A stretch of 64,000 nt of DNA from Marsupella aquatica (lineage: Eukaryota; Marchantiophyta): contig OZ316895.1 in NCBI GenBank assembly GCA_973895155.1, positions 4,526,001-4,590,000 on the forward strand, given 5' to 3'. The notes under the pieces are model-generated. The model did not search any database, had not been told where the DNA came from, and saw nothing but the letters and a program-made list of their open reading frames with translations. Of this stretch, positions 37,852 through 49,463 are shown one piece after another. Position 1 is the first letter of the stretch. Every line of letters begins with the position of its first letter. The position numbers and the translations under genes are program-made.

Positions 37852-38209
37852 CAGCCAGCAGACAGGAATCATTCAATTGAAGAGTCCACTTATACTATGG
37901 AGACTCCAGCAACCTTCCATATAAACCATGAAGAACAATGTCCATATATACAGATTCATCCCTAAACTGTATTTCAGAGAACTAGAAGAGTGAATGGGGG
38001 CAACCCTAGAACCCCTTTCAATTGTCCCTTTTTGGGCGTGGTCTTCTGTTACTCCCAAATTTTTATTGGATGTTACTTTTGTCATAAAAATAAAGTGCTC
38101 TTTCCTGAAACTGAAGCCAGAATTGACCACCATAATGGACACAGGGCTCCCATGGATTGAGGTCCATGGGAGTTTGGGGCCCATAACTTGATGATATGTG
38201 AGTTCTAAA
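37852..38209. repeat. 358-bp direct repeat, right copy
   Basis: Direct copy of 33615-33972, about 98 percent identical by eye. It is followed without interruption by unrelated sequence starting ATGATTTTTAG, so it shows what the left copy probably looked like before the LTR interrupted it. Confidence 0.92.
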
Positions 38210-39773
38210 ATGATTTTTAGTTTTGCTTCTACAAGGCAACTAGAGAAGGAGGACAGGACAAAAATCCAAAAGCCCAAACATTTCATACTCACCCAATGAA
38301 AATGAATAGAATGGAATTTACCCCTTCGCATTTTATGATGAAAAACTTAGTCAAAATGGCCAAAGTTTTTACATCGCTTAGATAGAAGTGCAGCTTACCT
38401 ACTCCTCTAGCACATTCCCAAAACTACGAAAATATTTGAATTCATAATATCACCTTATTACAATTAGACTCAAATTTTGAGAAATGTGGTACATGAGAGT
38501 CTCAAAGAATTAGACTGAAATTTTGTAAATGTGGTACATGAGAGTCTCAAAGAATTAGACTGAAATTTTGTAAATGTGGTCCATGGGGGCTGCCAATTCG
38601 CTCCTTTCAAGAAGGAAAAAAATAACAAAACAATCTTAGAAGAATAAAACCCAGTACAGTACACTACAGGTAGTTGACAACATAATTGCTCAAAAAGCAA
38701 ACTACAGTAGTACAGCTCTCGTCTGACTACGAGACCACGAGGCTAATACCGTATACATGATCATTGGAGCATGCTGTACGTCTACCATGGCAGTTAACCG
38801 TAGCTTCTAACCTTACTATACCATAGTGTCCAAAAAGTCCAGATCACGTGCGCTCCAGTCTCAAACCGGCGATACCCGCTTCGGAGTAGCAGACAGGATA
38901 ATCGTGTTTGCAACAGACCTTAATGTCCATCAATTAAGTTTAGTTACTAATATAATAACTATCCTCAGCGCAACGTTATCCGCGCTTTGGTCACTGTAGC
39001 TAGTTAACGCGCTCACCGGACTTCACAATAAACAGATGATAAATTTACTCCCATCGGGAGGTATTATTATTGGGTTACTTATGTGCGGTAATCAGAGTGC
39101 TATATTCTTTACTGCACTGTACATTTGTTAGCTTAGGACTTGTTGACACTGTGCGAATTTTTATGGGTTTCTAAATAGTGTAGTATCTAAAAGAAATTCG
39201 AGCCAATCATTTGGATTAAAGTTCATGTTACTTGGGGGTAGCATCATTTTTCAGCATATTGTACATTGAAACCTACTTATTTCTTTCCTAAATCTGTGCG
39301 CACGGCTCAATTGAACAAACTTATGCATACGCGAACAAAAACTTTTGCAGAATGCCATGCAGATAGGGACCTGATTTGCATTGTTCCACTATGCCGCCCA
39401 GCATTAGGGTACAGTACCTGACTACTAAGTGAATAATTATGCACAAGAAAGGTTCACTAAACCCAGATTCCCCATGCCTCTTGATTAAGTGTTTTTTGAA
39501 CATAAATAGAAGTGAAGGCAAATAGAGATTTTGCAAAAAAAAAAGATTCCTTAGTATTTCTCATTCATCTTTGCCCCCATAGGTGCACCTCATTTTCAGT
39601 TATGCCCTTAGAGTCAGAGTCTAGCCCTATCCCCATTTTTTTGGTCTGCACTCTCATTTTCAACTGTCCTTTGAGTCACTATCTAGAGGTTTCACTCTAG
39701 ACACTAGAAGCACTAGCTTTTGACTAGAAACTTACCCTGGTTATCCATTCCCTGAAAGTAGGTAGAAAAGGGA

Positions 39774-39795
39774 GGGGGGGGGGGGGGGGGGGGGG
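39774..39795. repeat. Homopolymer run of 22 G
   Basis: Uninterrupted poly-G followed by CGGGGGTGG; length probably unreliable and G-quadruplex prone. Confidence 0.9.
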
Positions 39796-40402
39796 CGGGG
39801 GTGGAATCATGCACCGAAAAGGATTCTAATTTATTTTCTGTTCATCATCTTTCCCATCCCTATTTTTTGTCTGCACCCTCACCACTTGCAGTAATGCCCT
39901 GAGTTAGAGGCATGGTCCACAGACAATAAACCTAGAGAGTAAGTTTTGGGTCTAGAGACTTCACTATGGACAATAGGCCTACAGAGCAACGTTTAACTGC
40001 ACGTCATTAGTTAGATTGATAGCAAAGATCCACGTGACTAAAGAACAAAAGCCTCCTGGGATGCTCATCCTCACCTAACTTTTTGTTCCAGCTCATTAGA
40101 CAAGTTACAGCAATCAAGAGGAGTATTACATGTGTAAGCACGGTGCTCATTACAAACTCTAGTGTACAATACACGTGACCAATGAAAGCCACAAAGATGC
40201 TCGAAAGGTTGTAAGTACTCCTTCTGAAGCTCTTTTGCATTTACTCCATTGGGGATCTTTATGGAAGGCTGGAAGCAGGTCTTATGGCTCTGGCTTTTTA
40301 GACAACCATCCTGACTGGGGGTTCCTTAACTACACATCAAAGTATGACATATATATTTGATATCCTTCTATAACACCATAAACCTCTTTATTTTCTTTGA
40401 GG

Positions 40403-40552
40403 GATTTGTTTGATGAAACCACAAAATGAATTGTGTTAATTGATAGGACCCCTGAAATTTTGGGTACTTGACTCAAGGTCAATCAACAGTCTAGATCACT
40501 CAGGGGTCCTATCAAGTAACAAGTTTCATTATGGGATCTCATTAAGCAAATC
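40403..40552. repeat. Long hairpin (53-bp arms, 44-base loop): MITE or small-RNA precursor candidate
   Basis: The arms 40403-40455 and 40500-40552 are inverted copies of equal length without gaps; I count 43 of 53 positions as Watson-Crick matches, and some of the rest would be G:U pairs in RNA. The 16 positions next to the loop (TTGATAGGACCCCTGA and its complement) match perfectly. Similar CTCT..ATTTTCTTT sequences lie just outside both arms, perhaps a target duplication. It lies about 0.9 kb upstream of the allene oxide cyclase start codon. Sequence alone cannot separate a MITE from a small-RNA precursor. Confidence 0.8.
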
Positions 40553-41230
40553 ACTCTATTTTCTTTAGATCTTTTGATGTGTGATTACAGCCAGGGGTGA
40601 TAAGGCGGGTATATATATACTAACCATGTGGTGTTTTTGTGTTGGCCATGAAAGCACTTTATATCCTTGACACGCTTACAGAAGTGTATTTGGGCAGATC
40701 TCTACTAAATTGGCCCTTGTCTTACCAAAAGATAGAAATTACAGATGCTGTAAAGGTCGTGACCTACGGGTTTTACAGACTTACAACAGATCAAGAGGAG
40801 TGTTACATGCTTATGTCATGACCGTTCTCATTACACAATCTGCTGCACAATACACGTGACCAACGAAAAGAAGCTGCTCGTGCAGATGCTCATCTTCGCT
40901 GAAGTGCAGGTTCCCTGTTCACAAGTCTTCTTCGATCAAGTTGTGGGCAGTAGAAAGGTGGACAGTACTGTTGCGTTCTGTACAGTAGACAGTACTGTAA
41001 AATCCTGGACTGCAATTTGCAATTCACCATGTGTTTTTTCAGTACAGGGAGTTGAGGTCCCCAGCAGTTTCCCATTTCACCATGTGTTGTTTGTCTTCGG
41101 AAAGTCGGAGTGGCACTTGGTTCTTGTCAATCAGCTTCGAATCTCCCTGTTCCCTGTTCCCGATTGTCAAGTGTTTAAATCCTCCGTCAATCCCTCGATG
41201 CCTCCACACTGCATTTCTCTGTGCCTTGAG

Positions 41231-41304
41231 CGCATAGAGCGTTCTTCGTAGAGATCGCATAGAGCGTTCTTAGTAGAGAGCGCATAGAGCGTTCTTAGTA
41301 GAGA
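41231..41304. repeat. 25-bp triple tandem repeat upstream of allene oxide cyclase
   Basis: Three consecutive 25-bp units starting CGCATAGAGCGTTCTT at 41231, 41256 and 41281, nearly identical. It ends about 180 bases before the start codon, so it is in the promoter or 5' leader. No known cis-element is claimed. Confidence 0.92.
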
Positions 41305-41483
41305 ATCAATCTGTTGAGGCAGGCTGGGTCTGGTGGAAGAGTAGGACTACGCATGTGATCTGAAATCTTGAGCCTGAATTGGGGTTCACGAGCTTCACAA
41401 GCTTCTCAGTAGTTCTGTCGTCGTAGTGTTGTGTACAAAACGCTGTTTGGGAAAAATTGACTGAGGTGGGTAGTGTCCTCATC

Positions 41484-44400
41484 ATGGCGGTCTCCATCCA
41501 AGCGACTAACACCGCGTGCTCGAGGGTTCAGGGAATTCCGAAGATTATATCTGCTTCCGGAAGTGCGGACTGCTTGTTGCGCTCACAGTTCTTGGGATCT
41601 GGGCGAATTCAAATTCCATGTGGGCCTCGGACGACTCAGGTGGTGGTGCACAACCCTGCCAAGACACGAGGCATTCGTAGCGCGAGTTTTTTTGAGAAAT
41701 TGGGCCAGTTGTTCTCTTCAAGTGAATTAGGTGAGTGCAGTGCTCGTTGCTGCTGTGAGGTGGTGCTGTGTTGAAAGCCCTGCCACTGTGTCTCTGTTGT
41801 TTCAACTGATTACGCTGAAAGGACAATGGCTCTAAGGAGCATCTCGACTCGAGTAAACTAGACCCAACTAGATCAATTTCAGGATTGGCTTCACTGTTGT
41901 CTAGCAGTGACGTGCGTTTGAAGGTCAGATTCTGTGGCCTTTCCAAACCAAATGTTGATTGGAACTGCTTGACATAGTCAGGCACTCAATGTCACAGACT
42001 TGAATGGTCAGGCGTTGGGATTGATATTTGACTCTCATGTAGTGTCTGATTCAATGCGCAACATCTCGAAGCCCCAGAAGACCAGAGGCAAGCGGGGACC
42101 AAGAGTATGTTACCTGATCACTTGTCGCTGTTCTGCAGCTGTCGAGCTGTTGAAGGTCATGTCCCATGACTTATTGGAACTGAATTTCAATTCCTAAAGA
42201 TGGCATAGGCAAGCGCTCAAAGTCACTGGCAATCAACTGTCAGGGCTATGGGACTCCCGTTTAAATTTCTCACGTCTTGTCTGTTTCAATGGGAAGCATC
42301 CAAGGCACTAGTAGACGGGGTAACTTTTGCACTGGATCACTTTCACAATTATGATCGCTTTTGCCCAGGACTGAAGAGCTGGTGCGATTCAGTCTGGTAA
42401 CCAGTGCGAATGAGATGTGCATGTCTTCTTCAACTTGTCATAGTCAAACGCTCAGTCACAGACTTTCAATGGTCAGACTAATGCGCTAGCATTTGCATTC
42501 ACTGATGTTGTGATATTGGGCGGGTGGTGCGACAAGTGACATCGATGGAAACAGGCCAAGGTCACGCATGACTGAAGATCGTGATGCATGTCCATTTTTC
42601 CCCTTGCCTGGCTCAGTGTGCTCAAAATGCTCTGGCTCTGATTCAGTGGGCTTCACGACGAGGCTCCAGTAGAGTAAAGGCAACAAGAAGCCAAAAAGCA
42701 TGCCAGCTTGCACATCGGGTCTTTCAGGAATAACTTCGATGTCATTCAGTGACCTGAGCGAAAAACATTCAATGCCTCGTGCTTGTCATAGTCAAGCACA
42801 TACTTTCCATTCTTAGGCTTCGGGAATCATATCTGAATTCCTTCATGTCTCGTCATTGGGTCGGCGGAAGGCACAACACGCGGAGAGTGACGTGGCCAGG
42901 CCAAGGTTACGAACGTTTTGAGTTTTGACATTTTGGAATGGCTTTAATCTGTTTTGCATCCTGCCTCCATTTAACCACTTCAACATTTCTATCATAGTTA
43001 CCCCCATTTTCGAGTCTTGTTCACGGATTTGGTTGGCAGTTTTTTTTTCGTGTCCAGAGTAAGTATCTTGGTCGATACGCTGAAAGTATTCACATTGGCA
43101 GAACAAGCCTGTCCATCTTGATGTACCATTTCTTGAAGATGTGACCCTCTGGAGAGCGCTTTCACGAAATACCTTATTGATGTTGCTGGACAAAAGAAAT
43201 TGATTTAGAACGAGATGGAACAGAATTGCAAGCGAGAAATGAAATCGAAAAGGGGTTATGCTCCTACAAGTGTCGAATGGAACTGATTCTGATGCGGAGA
43301 AATAGACTACTGATCGTTATTGTGGGATTGATGCAGACCAGGAGCAGGTTTTAACCTTTTATGAACTCAACCACGGTGATCGCAACAGTCCTATTTTGTT
43401 GAAAGGCCCGGCAAAAGCTGCAACTCCCACCCTCGGCGATTTTGTGCCATATACGAACAAGGTATGGTTGACTGCGCTTCAATATTGCTCTCATTGGCAG
43501 GCACTAAGTTCATTTGCATGATTAGTCCAACAATGGTTTGAATCTGAAAGGGCAGTCCAGATTCGTAAACCGAAGGTGTCCTTTGTTGCATTTACTGGAG
43601 TACTGGCGCAATGTACATCAAGGGGCATTGCTCTCCGGCCATATCCAAACTGACCTGACCTCTCAACGCTGGGCTGCAAATTACGAGAGTCAGAGGCTAT
43701 AATCCGACACATAAAATTCAATGAACAAAAAGGCTGCTAAATTACGAGACGCACAATCAGCTGAGCCAGCAGTTCTGGAATAGCTTGCCTAGAAGATATA
43801 TATTCTCTCCAGTTTCCAAATTGATTAGATACCTAAAAAGAAACGTGAGATTCACTTTCATCTTTAGTGAGTACCTCTTATACTGGCATTCACTAGTACA
43901 CTTCGAGATACCTGTTTCACTCAAATATGACTGAATCTTGACAGCAAAAGAACTGAACCAGAGCTCTAGCTACGAAGGCAGGTAACGTCTAAAGGTTGTC
44001 TAGAAAATCACTTGCAACATTGAGTTTTACGGTTTAGACGATTGCACATACATATAGCCAAAGCACTAAGTTGCAGATACAGTTCATCTGGGTCTGAAAT
44101 TCCACTTGTTGATAACTTTTACGTTCTTGCCAAGGGTTGGCTGCTGGAGTGCAATGGAGGTTTGCCTGGTAGTCTCGAATTATCATGTGTGTTCTTGATC
44201 GTTGGGAAAAGCCAAGTGGAGAGGTGATGTGGGTAGGTACTGACTTGGCCTTGTGCATGAGCCTCAGGTTTACGATGCTTCTGGAAAGCGTTATCTTGGG
44301 GTCTCAGCAGGTTTATGCGTTTGCATTGAGAACGCGAATGGTACCTCAGATGGAGATCGTTATGAAACCACATATACACACTATCTTGGTAGCTATGGGC

Positions 44401-45036
44401 AGCTTTCCGCTATGGTATGTGCTCTCACGACCTTACTCTTATCAGTATCATCCCCTGCAATTTATTTCCTCAAGCATTTGTAATAGAAGTTGCTGTGTAC
44501 TTCAACTGCTGTGTACTTCAACTGATGTGTCACGGTTTGGAAGAAAAATTTAGCCGTCTGTTTCAAGCTTTAAAGACCCTTTCTCGCTTCCGCAGAAACT
44601 GCACAGCATCTATCTGCATTGTTCTGCTGTCAACAGCTTTAATTGTTGAAGCTCCCCAAACCTCTGGATCCCTTATATTATGCATGAGACTACCTGTCAT
44701 ATCACAACAAATTATACAAGTAGGGAAGTCTGCGAGGCACAACCTTGCGACCTAGCAGAATGAAAACTTCGACAGATTATAGTACCACCGACTTCTAATG
44801 AATTGGATATTTGGCAGGGCCCATATTTCACCAACTGTGACAGCGAAATGGTAGTGACGGGTGGAACAGGAATTTTCAAAGGAGCTCGAGGTGTTGTCAA
44901 GCTCCACAGTGTGAAGCCTCCAACGCAAATTCTGTACACTTACAGTATCACAGGCATTCGAACGCTTCCTCCCGAATTGACCATTCCCGTTGAGGCTTTA
45001 TCTACTGCACCGGTACCTGTCACAGCTACAGCTTAG
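41484..45036 (+). CDS. AOC: Allene oxide cyclase, plastid-targeted
   Basis: Allene oxide cyclase converts the unstable epoxide made by allene oxide synthase into 12-oxo-phytodienoic acid (or its 16-carbon form) in plastids, the committed step to jasmonates. Exons 41484-41730, 43337-43461, 44268-44414 and 44818-45036 join through GT-AG introns in agreeing phases to give 245 aa, the usual precursor length. Residues 1 to about 80 are Ser/Arg-rich and fit a transit peptide. The barrel is clear: FYELNHGDRNSP (90-101), LGDFVPYTNK (115-124), GVSAGLC (135-141), GDRYETTYTHYLGSYG (153-168), GPYFT (174-178) and VTGGTGIFKGARGVVKL (186-202). Every active-site position of Arabidopsis AOC2 that I can place is kept: Glu92, Asn94, Pro101, Asn123, Cys141 and Tyr176 (for Glu23, Asn25, Pro32, Asn53, Cys71, Tyr105). 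Intron 1 is 1.6 kb. The first in-frame ATG was chosen; the frame upstream has no other ATG before a TTG. Confidence 0.95.
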
Positions 45037-46060
45037 ACTATCGACTCTTATTGACATGTCTAGCAAATCTCAAGCTGTCAGCTGGACCCATGTGTGACTA
45101 AGGATCACACTGCTCACACGCTTCGGTTGTTCTCCTTAGTCTAAATGGCGCTTAAACTGTAATTACTTCCTAGGAAGAGCCTATCAGGACTGTTTAATAT
45201 TTAGGTGTAGTTTCACATACTTGTGGAATTAGGTTATCTAAAAACACTCTCTTTGTACAAATTTTGTTGAAGAACTAAACTATCACTTTTCCGTGATGAC
45301 ACTTCCTTGTCCCATCCAAGGTCCTCAAGTACAATGAATGCAATAGATTTGAAATATCGCTTAATTGAAACGTTTTGGACCGACGTTCAAGCGCTGTGTT
45401 CATGACTTCGTGTAAATTGATATTCGCTTTCAATTCCTGGAGGAAAGATCTCTGTTCATGACTTCGTGTATTTGGTATTCGCTTTCAATTCCTGGAGGAA
45501 AGGTCCAGATTGGCGAGTATTTTCTTAGTGCACAGGCTGTCTAATCTATGAGAATTTCTGATTTGCATACCGTTTGCAGAGTATGAAGATGAACTCCCAA
45601 TCTTGGCAGCTTGAATAACAGTGTTAATCTTCAGAATTACTGAAACTCTGGATCGGTTTTCAATCAAGTTTAGTCCTGAAGATGTTGTAAGCGACATATT
45701 CTCTCAGGCACGGACGTTTCCTTGTTTGGACAACTGAGACCCTCTCATTACCTACAATCATAGATCCACACTAAAAAAATGTAAAAATCAATATGCATAG
45801 CAAGAGGCACATTCCCTTAAAACACACTTTCACTGTGGAAGATTGATTCAGAAACCATTTGATAGGCAAGGGCGATTGTTTGAAGTAGAGTACAAACAAC
45901 AATCGTCCTCCCAGGTCGGGATAAATCTTGATTGCAAGCTTGATAGTTTAGTAATTGGCAACACTAATTTAGGTGAACTCGATTAATAACCCTGAATCTT
46001 GTAAAGTTCGAGAAAAGGACCAGACGTAAAATCAAGCTCACCATATAACAGCAAAGGGAG
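45037..46060. other. Downstream of allene oxide cyclase, one tandem duplication
   Basis: The first part should be the 3' untranslated region. A 56-bp unit starting TGTTCATGACTTCGTGTA is tandemly duplicated at 45397-45452 and 45453-45507. No gene recognised. Confidence 0.6.
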
Positions 46061-46510
46061 ATGTGGTGGACCAGTGGAGCGGAGATTTTCCAGAAGGACG
46101 CCATAGTTGGATCGGGATGGCAATCCTTGCAAGGCTACTCATCCGCTCGTGGTCCTCCCTTGCCCTTTCAGATCCCTTCCCAGCGACAGGGTCGTAAGGA
46201 GATCAAGGCTGCTGCTGTCATCTCCAGGATTTTGATAATAGAATCCAACATGTCAATGGAGAGGATTGATGGTTTTAACAGTGGGAAGTTGGCAGCTGCA
46301 ATAGAAGCTGAAGTGGTCGACAGCAATTTCAGCAAGGACGACGTCACCACACAATTCACTGATCATATCCACAGAAACGTGAGATTAATTGCGAAACGAA
46401 TTGGTAGTCTGGGACAAGGGGGTGTATTTGAAGGTCCATTCTTTCAATGTGATAGAAATACAATGGGATCCTTCATTGAACTTTGTGCAGTTTGCAGATT
46501 TGATTATTAA
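46061..46510 (+). CDS. Unrecognised open frame, possible exon
   Basis: An ATG-initiated frame of 149 codons with no domain I recognise. A good-looking donor (AAAC|GTGAGATT, near 46380) would end it as an exon of about 105 codons with a Ser/Arg-rich stretch followed by an acidic helix-like part. I could not find a partner exon downstream. It may be chance, a piece of a decayed element or the first exon of an unknown gene. Confidence 0.2.
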   Translation: MWWTSGAEIFQKDAIVGSGWQSLQGYSSARGPPLPFQIPSQRQGRKEIKAAAVISRILIIESNMSMERIDGFNSGKLAAAIEAEVVDSNFSKDDVTTQFTDHIHRNVRLIAKRIGSLGQGGVFEGPFFQCDRNTMGSFIELCAVCRFDY

Positions 46511-47304
46511 GTTGCGAAAGTTGGGTTACTTGCTTGATTGTGTGAAGAATTCTTTGTGGAGATGCTTCCTGAGGGTTGAAGAGTTTGATCGTGCACCATT
46601 AGCAGTGACAAATCTCAATGTGAATGTTGCTTGGGCCCCAATCAAACACTAAAGTATGAATGTTGCTTAGGAGCTCAATCAAACACTACACAATGTGACC
46701 CTCAATCAAACACTACAATAATGTGACCCTCTCTGGTTGATGATCTATTTACAACATGTCATTTGGGAGGAAAGAGTCGTGGCTGTTTCTAACAAACGAT
46801 TTTCGTGTCACCATTTGATTGGCCAAAAACAATTCCCTGCCTGCCATCCCATGCATGCCTGGTCCTTGCTAATAGTAAAAGGCAAGGGTATTGGCTGGTT
46901 ATATATAAAACTCTCCATGACGTCCATCGTCTCGTTGCTAAATTTTCTTGGGAGTAGGTTTACCAATAACAAAACAAACCCCAATTTAAGGAAAATCGAA
47001 CTTTGGAAATTCCGTAAATCACTAAATATTATTATTTTAATATGAAAAGGGGGTGACATGACGCGTCGCTGCGCGTGATACCCTGAAAATGACTGCAACG
47101 TCACATTTTAACGACACTAAGATTTTTGACTCACTCTAACTTGACGGGACCAACAGACATGCTCACACAAATAATAACAATAGAGAAATAAATCTTTGAG
47201 ATCCTTTATATATGATAACCAGTATATAGGGAGATTACAAATCGTTTCTAGAACGACAATACAAATTAATCTGATCTCATGCCGATTATTATATCAGAAA
47301 CGTC
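46511..47304. other. Spacer, no gene
   Basis: A phrase CTCAATCAAACACTACA.AATGTGACCCTC is duplicated at about 46673-46735. Otherwise nothing recognised. Confidence 0.4.
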
Positions 47305-48080
47305 CTAAACTGGGCTTCTGTTAAATTGCTCTACTAAATATCTATCTCCATGTCTCTGAATCACAGGGTCTTCCCATATAGTATGATTATAATCATAATC
47401 TCTAAAAAGAGATTTAACTGACCAATTAGGATAATCTCTTCCATTGGCAATGACAAGCGGATCACAAGATTTTGCTAGCTTGCTAAGATTCGGAATCAGC
47501 AAGTTAATCACGAAGCTCTTGTCAACCGACCCAAAATATTTGGGCGGAAATAATGATCCAAAAATAGGATCTAAACAAGCATGAAATGCATCGGATTCGA
47601 TAAGCATTATAGTTTGCTGTAGATACACCTTCGTATAAATTTCACCCTTATCAAAACACTTCAAAAATATTCGCTTATTTGATGTCGCCCCATCGCATAA
47701 GTAACAATGAGACTGATCCCAAATATACTTAATGAGACCATTTCCATCGCAGTAAAAATAGATGCTAAAATCTGATGTAAAAGGTTCTTCCCAAGAGAGG
47801 ACCAGATCCCTACATCAAAATTCTCAAAACAAAATCTCACGAATTTGTGAAGATGAGGCCTTGGAAAAACGTATATATTCCCAATCCGAATTCCAGTTGA
47901 GACCGCCATCAGTCGGAAATGCGGTGCAATGTAATAGAGTATATGCTCCACGTCTAAAACTATGAGCCCATTTTCTCTGCTGCAATGAATCTCCTGTAGA
48001 GAAACACAAGAAGATGCATGAGCCCGTATGGATGTAGTCACGCGAATTGTCACGTCACATATTACAGACAGACAACACAT
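47305..48080 (-). pseudogene. FCP1/NIF-like (HAD superfamily) phosphatase homologue, frameshifted
   Basis: Two overlapping minus-strand frames together read as an FCP1-homology domain. The first (48080-47661) has LIVLDVEHIL where the family carries its DxDxT nucleophile motif, then FPRPHLHKFVRFCFENFDVGIWSS, a typical RP....F..FCF..F.VG.WSS block. Near 47755 the sense moves to another frame, which reads YIWDQSHC and then continues in the frame 47664-47305, with TIMLIESDAFHACLDPIFGS where active members have an IDDSP-type motif. Both acidic motifs are therefore degenerate (LDVEH and IESD) and a frameshift separates the halves. A possible acceptor precedes the domain near 48000, so an N-terminal exon might exist at higher coordinates. 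Most likely a pseudogene or a catalytically dead family member. Confidence 0.7.
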
Positions 48081-49463
48081 CCTCTACACTCTGGCCATTG
48101 ATAAGTGACGTCTGTTGAAATGCTTGATAAGAACTGTAAAAAAGAAATGTAAAAAATTAGAAATGCAAAAAATTAGAAATGCAAAAAATTAGAATTTACT
48201 AAGGGTGGCTTTACAAGTCCTTGGGGGCAATTTGAGTGTTTTTTTTACCCAAGCTATTCTATTAGCCAGTTAACCCCCTTATGATAGTGTACTTGGGCTA
48301 AACGAGAGTTTGGAATCATTCTATGGCCCCCAAAGTCTCTTACAGCTGATTGCACATGCTAGAATAATTTGTTAGGAGAAAAATTGGGGACCCATTCCAC
48401 CTGAAAGTCATGTTGTTGGTTAGCTAGGGTTTAGGGTAAAGTAAACTTTAGGTAGTAAAATGCCCCCAGGCTCTGTAAACTGAATAGTCTCCCCAATGGA
48501 TGGCCCCGATCACATGTTGAAGACAACTGGAAAAGCTAAAAGTGCCCCAACTCTTGTAAAACGTGCACATCAAAGTCCAATGGAGTAGAAACAGAAGAGG
48601 TCCAAGGGAGGACAAACCCCCCAAAGTTAGAAAGAGTATATATAAGAGATGAAGATCTACCATTTCAATAGTGTGATGAACTAATAGTACACATGTAATT
48701 CATTAGCATGATAGTTAATGGTCCACATCAAGTCGCAAGTGACATGTGGATGTCCAAATTGGAGTTTTGGCAAAACAAATATGCATTTTGTACTATTTTT
48801 TTGTGCTATGTTTCTTCAACATTATTTGCCACAGCTAAGTTTGGATACCAAATTATATCCTTTCATCTGGATAGTGATCAAATTATTCCCCTCATAATTT
48901 GGATGGTGATTGAATTAAATCTCTTGCTTCCAAATACAAGGAAAAGAGTTTCTCTTTATAGAATGGTAGAATGTGAATTTCTTATTTACCCCACACGTTT
49001 ACTTTCGTTTTGGGGAATCATAAACTTTTGGGGCCCACAAAGCTGGTTTTTTTTGTTTCTCCCCACCCTCCAAGCTTGATAGAAAATAATTTGTATTAGA
49101 GTTGAGAAAAGGAACTAAAGTTTGCAGATCACAATCTGATTAGTGTAGCAGAACGTCACAGCACCACGTTGGGGTGTTTCTCTATCCATGAGTCAAATCA
49201 TGTGTCAAAAACTTCACATCAAAGGATTTGGTGCGGACAATTTGAACAACCAGATCATACCAGTTGGTGAGCCTTTTTCTTAATCTTTGCAAAAATGCTG
49301 GAACATTTGTCTTTGGTGTAAATATGTCCCAGAAGTTGCTCAGTATATTCTTGACACAAAGTATGTGATTTAATATATTTCCTTCCAAAACTACATTAAA
49401 AAACCAATGGCAAATAGTGAAACTTTCACACGTGTAAGAGATGTTTGCACAATCATATATGCT

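Larger units (their letters stand above)
38210..41230. other. Region upstream of the allene oxide cyclase gene, repeats only
   Basis: A 57-bp unit with GTGGTACATGAGAGTCTCAAAGAATTAGACT is duplicated at about 38470-38590. A run of 22 G lies at 39774-39795. About 39567-39981 holds several units of the TCTAGAGG..TCACTCTAGA repeat family. About 40103-40205 and 40785-40885 are diverged direct copies (shared ATCAAGAGGAGT.TTACATG and CAATACACGTGACCAA.GAAA). A long hairpin lies at 40403-40552. No coding gene recognised. Confidence 0.6.

Noticed and set aside
41545-41985. Minus-strand open frame of 146 codons
   Set aside because: It overlaps exon 1 of allene oxide cyclase antisense and has no motif of its own.
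43945-44122. Two mini-exons (43945-43981 and 44083-44122) as the second part of allene oxide cyclase
   Set aside because: They have splice-like borders and compatible phase, but the translation does not match the family. The segment 43337-43461 gives the true FYELN..DRNSP and LGDFVPYTNK parts with matching phases and restores all active-site residues.
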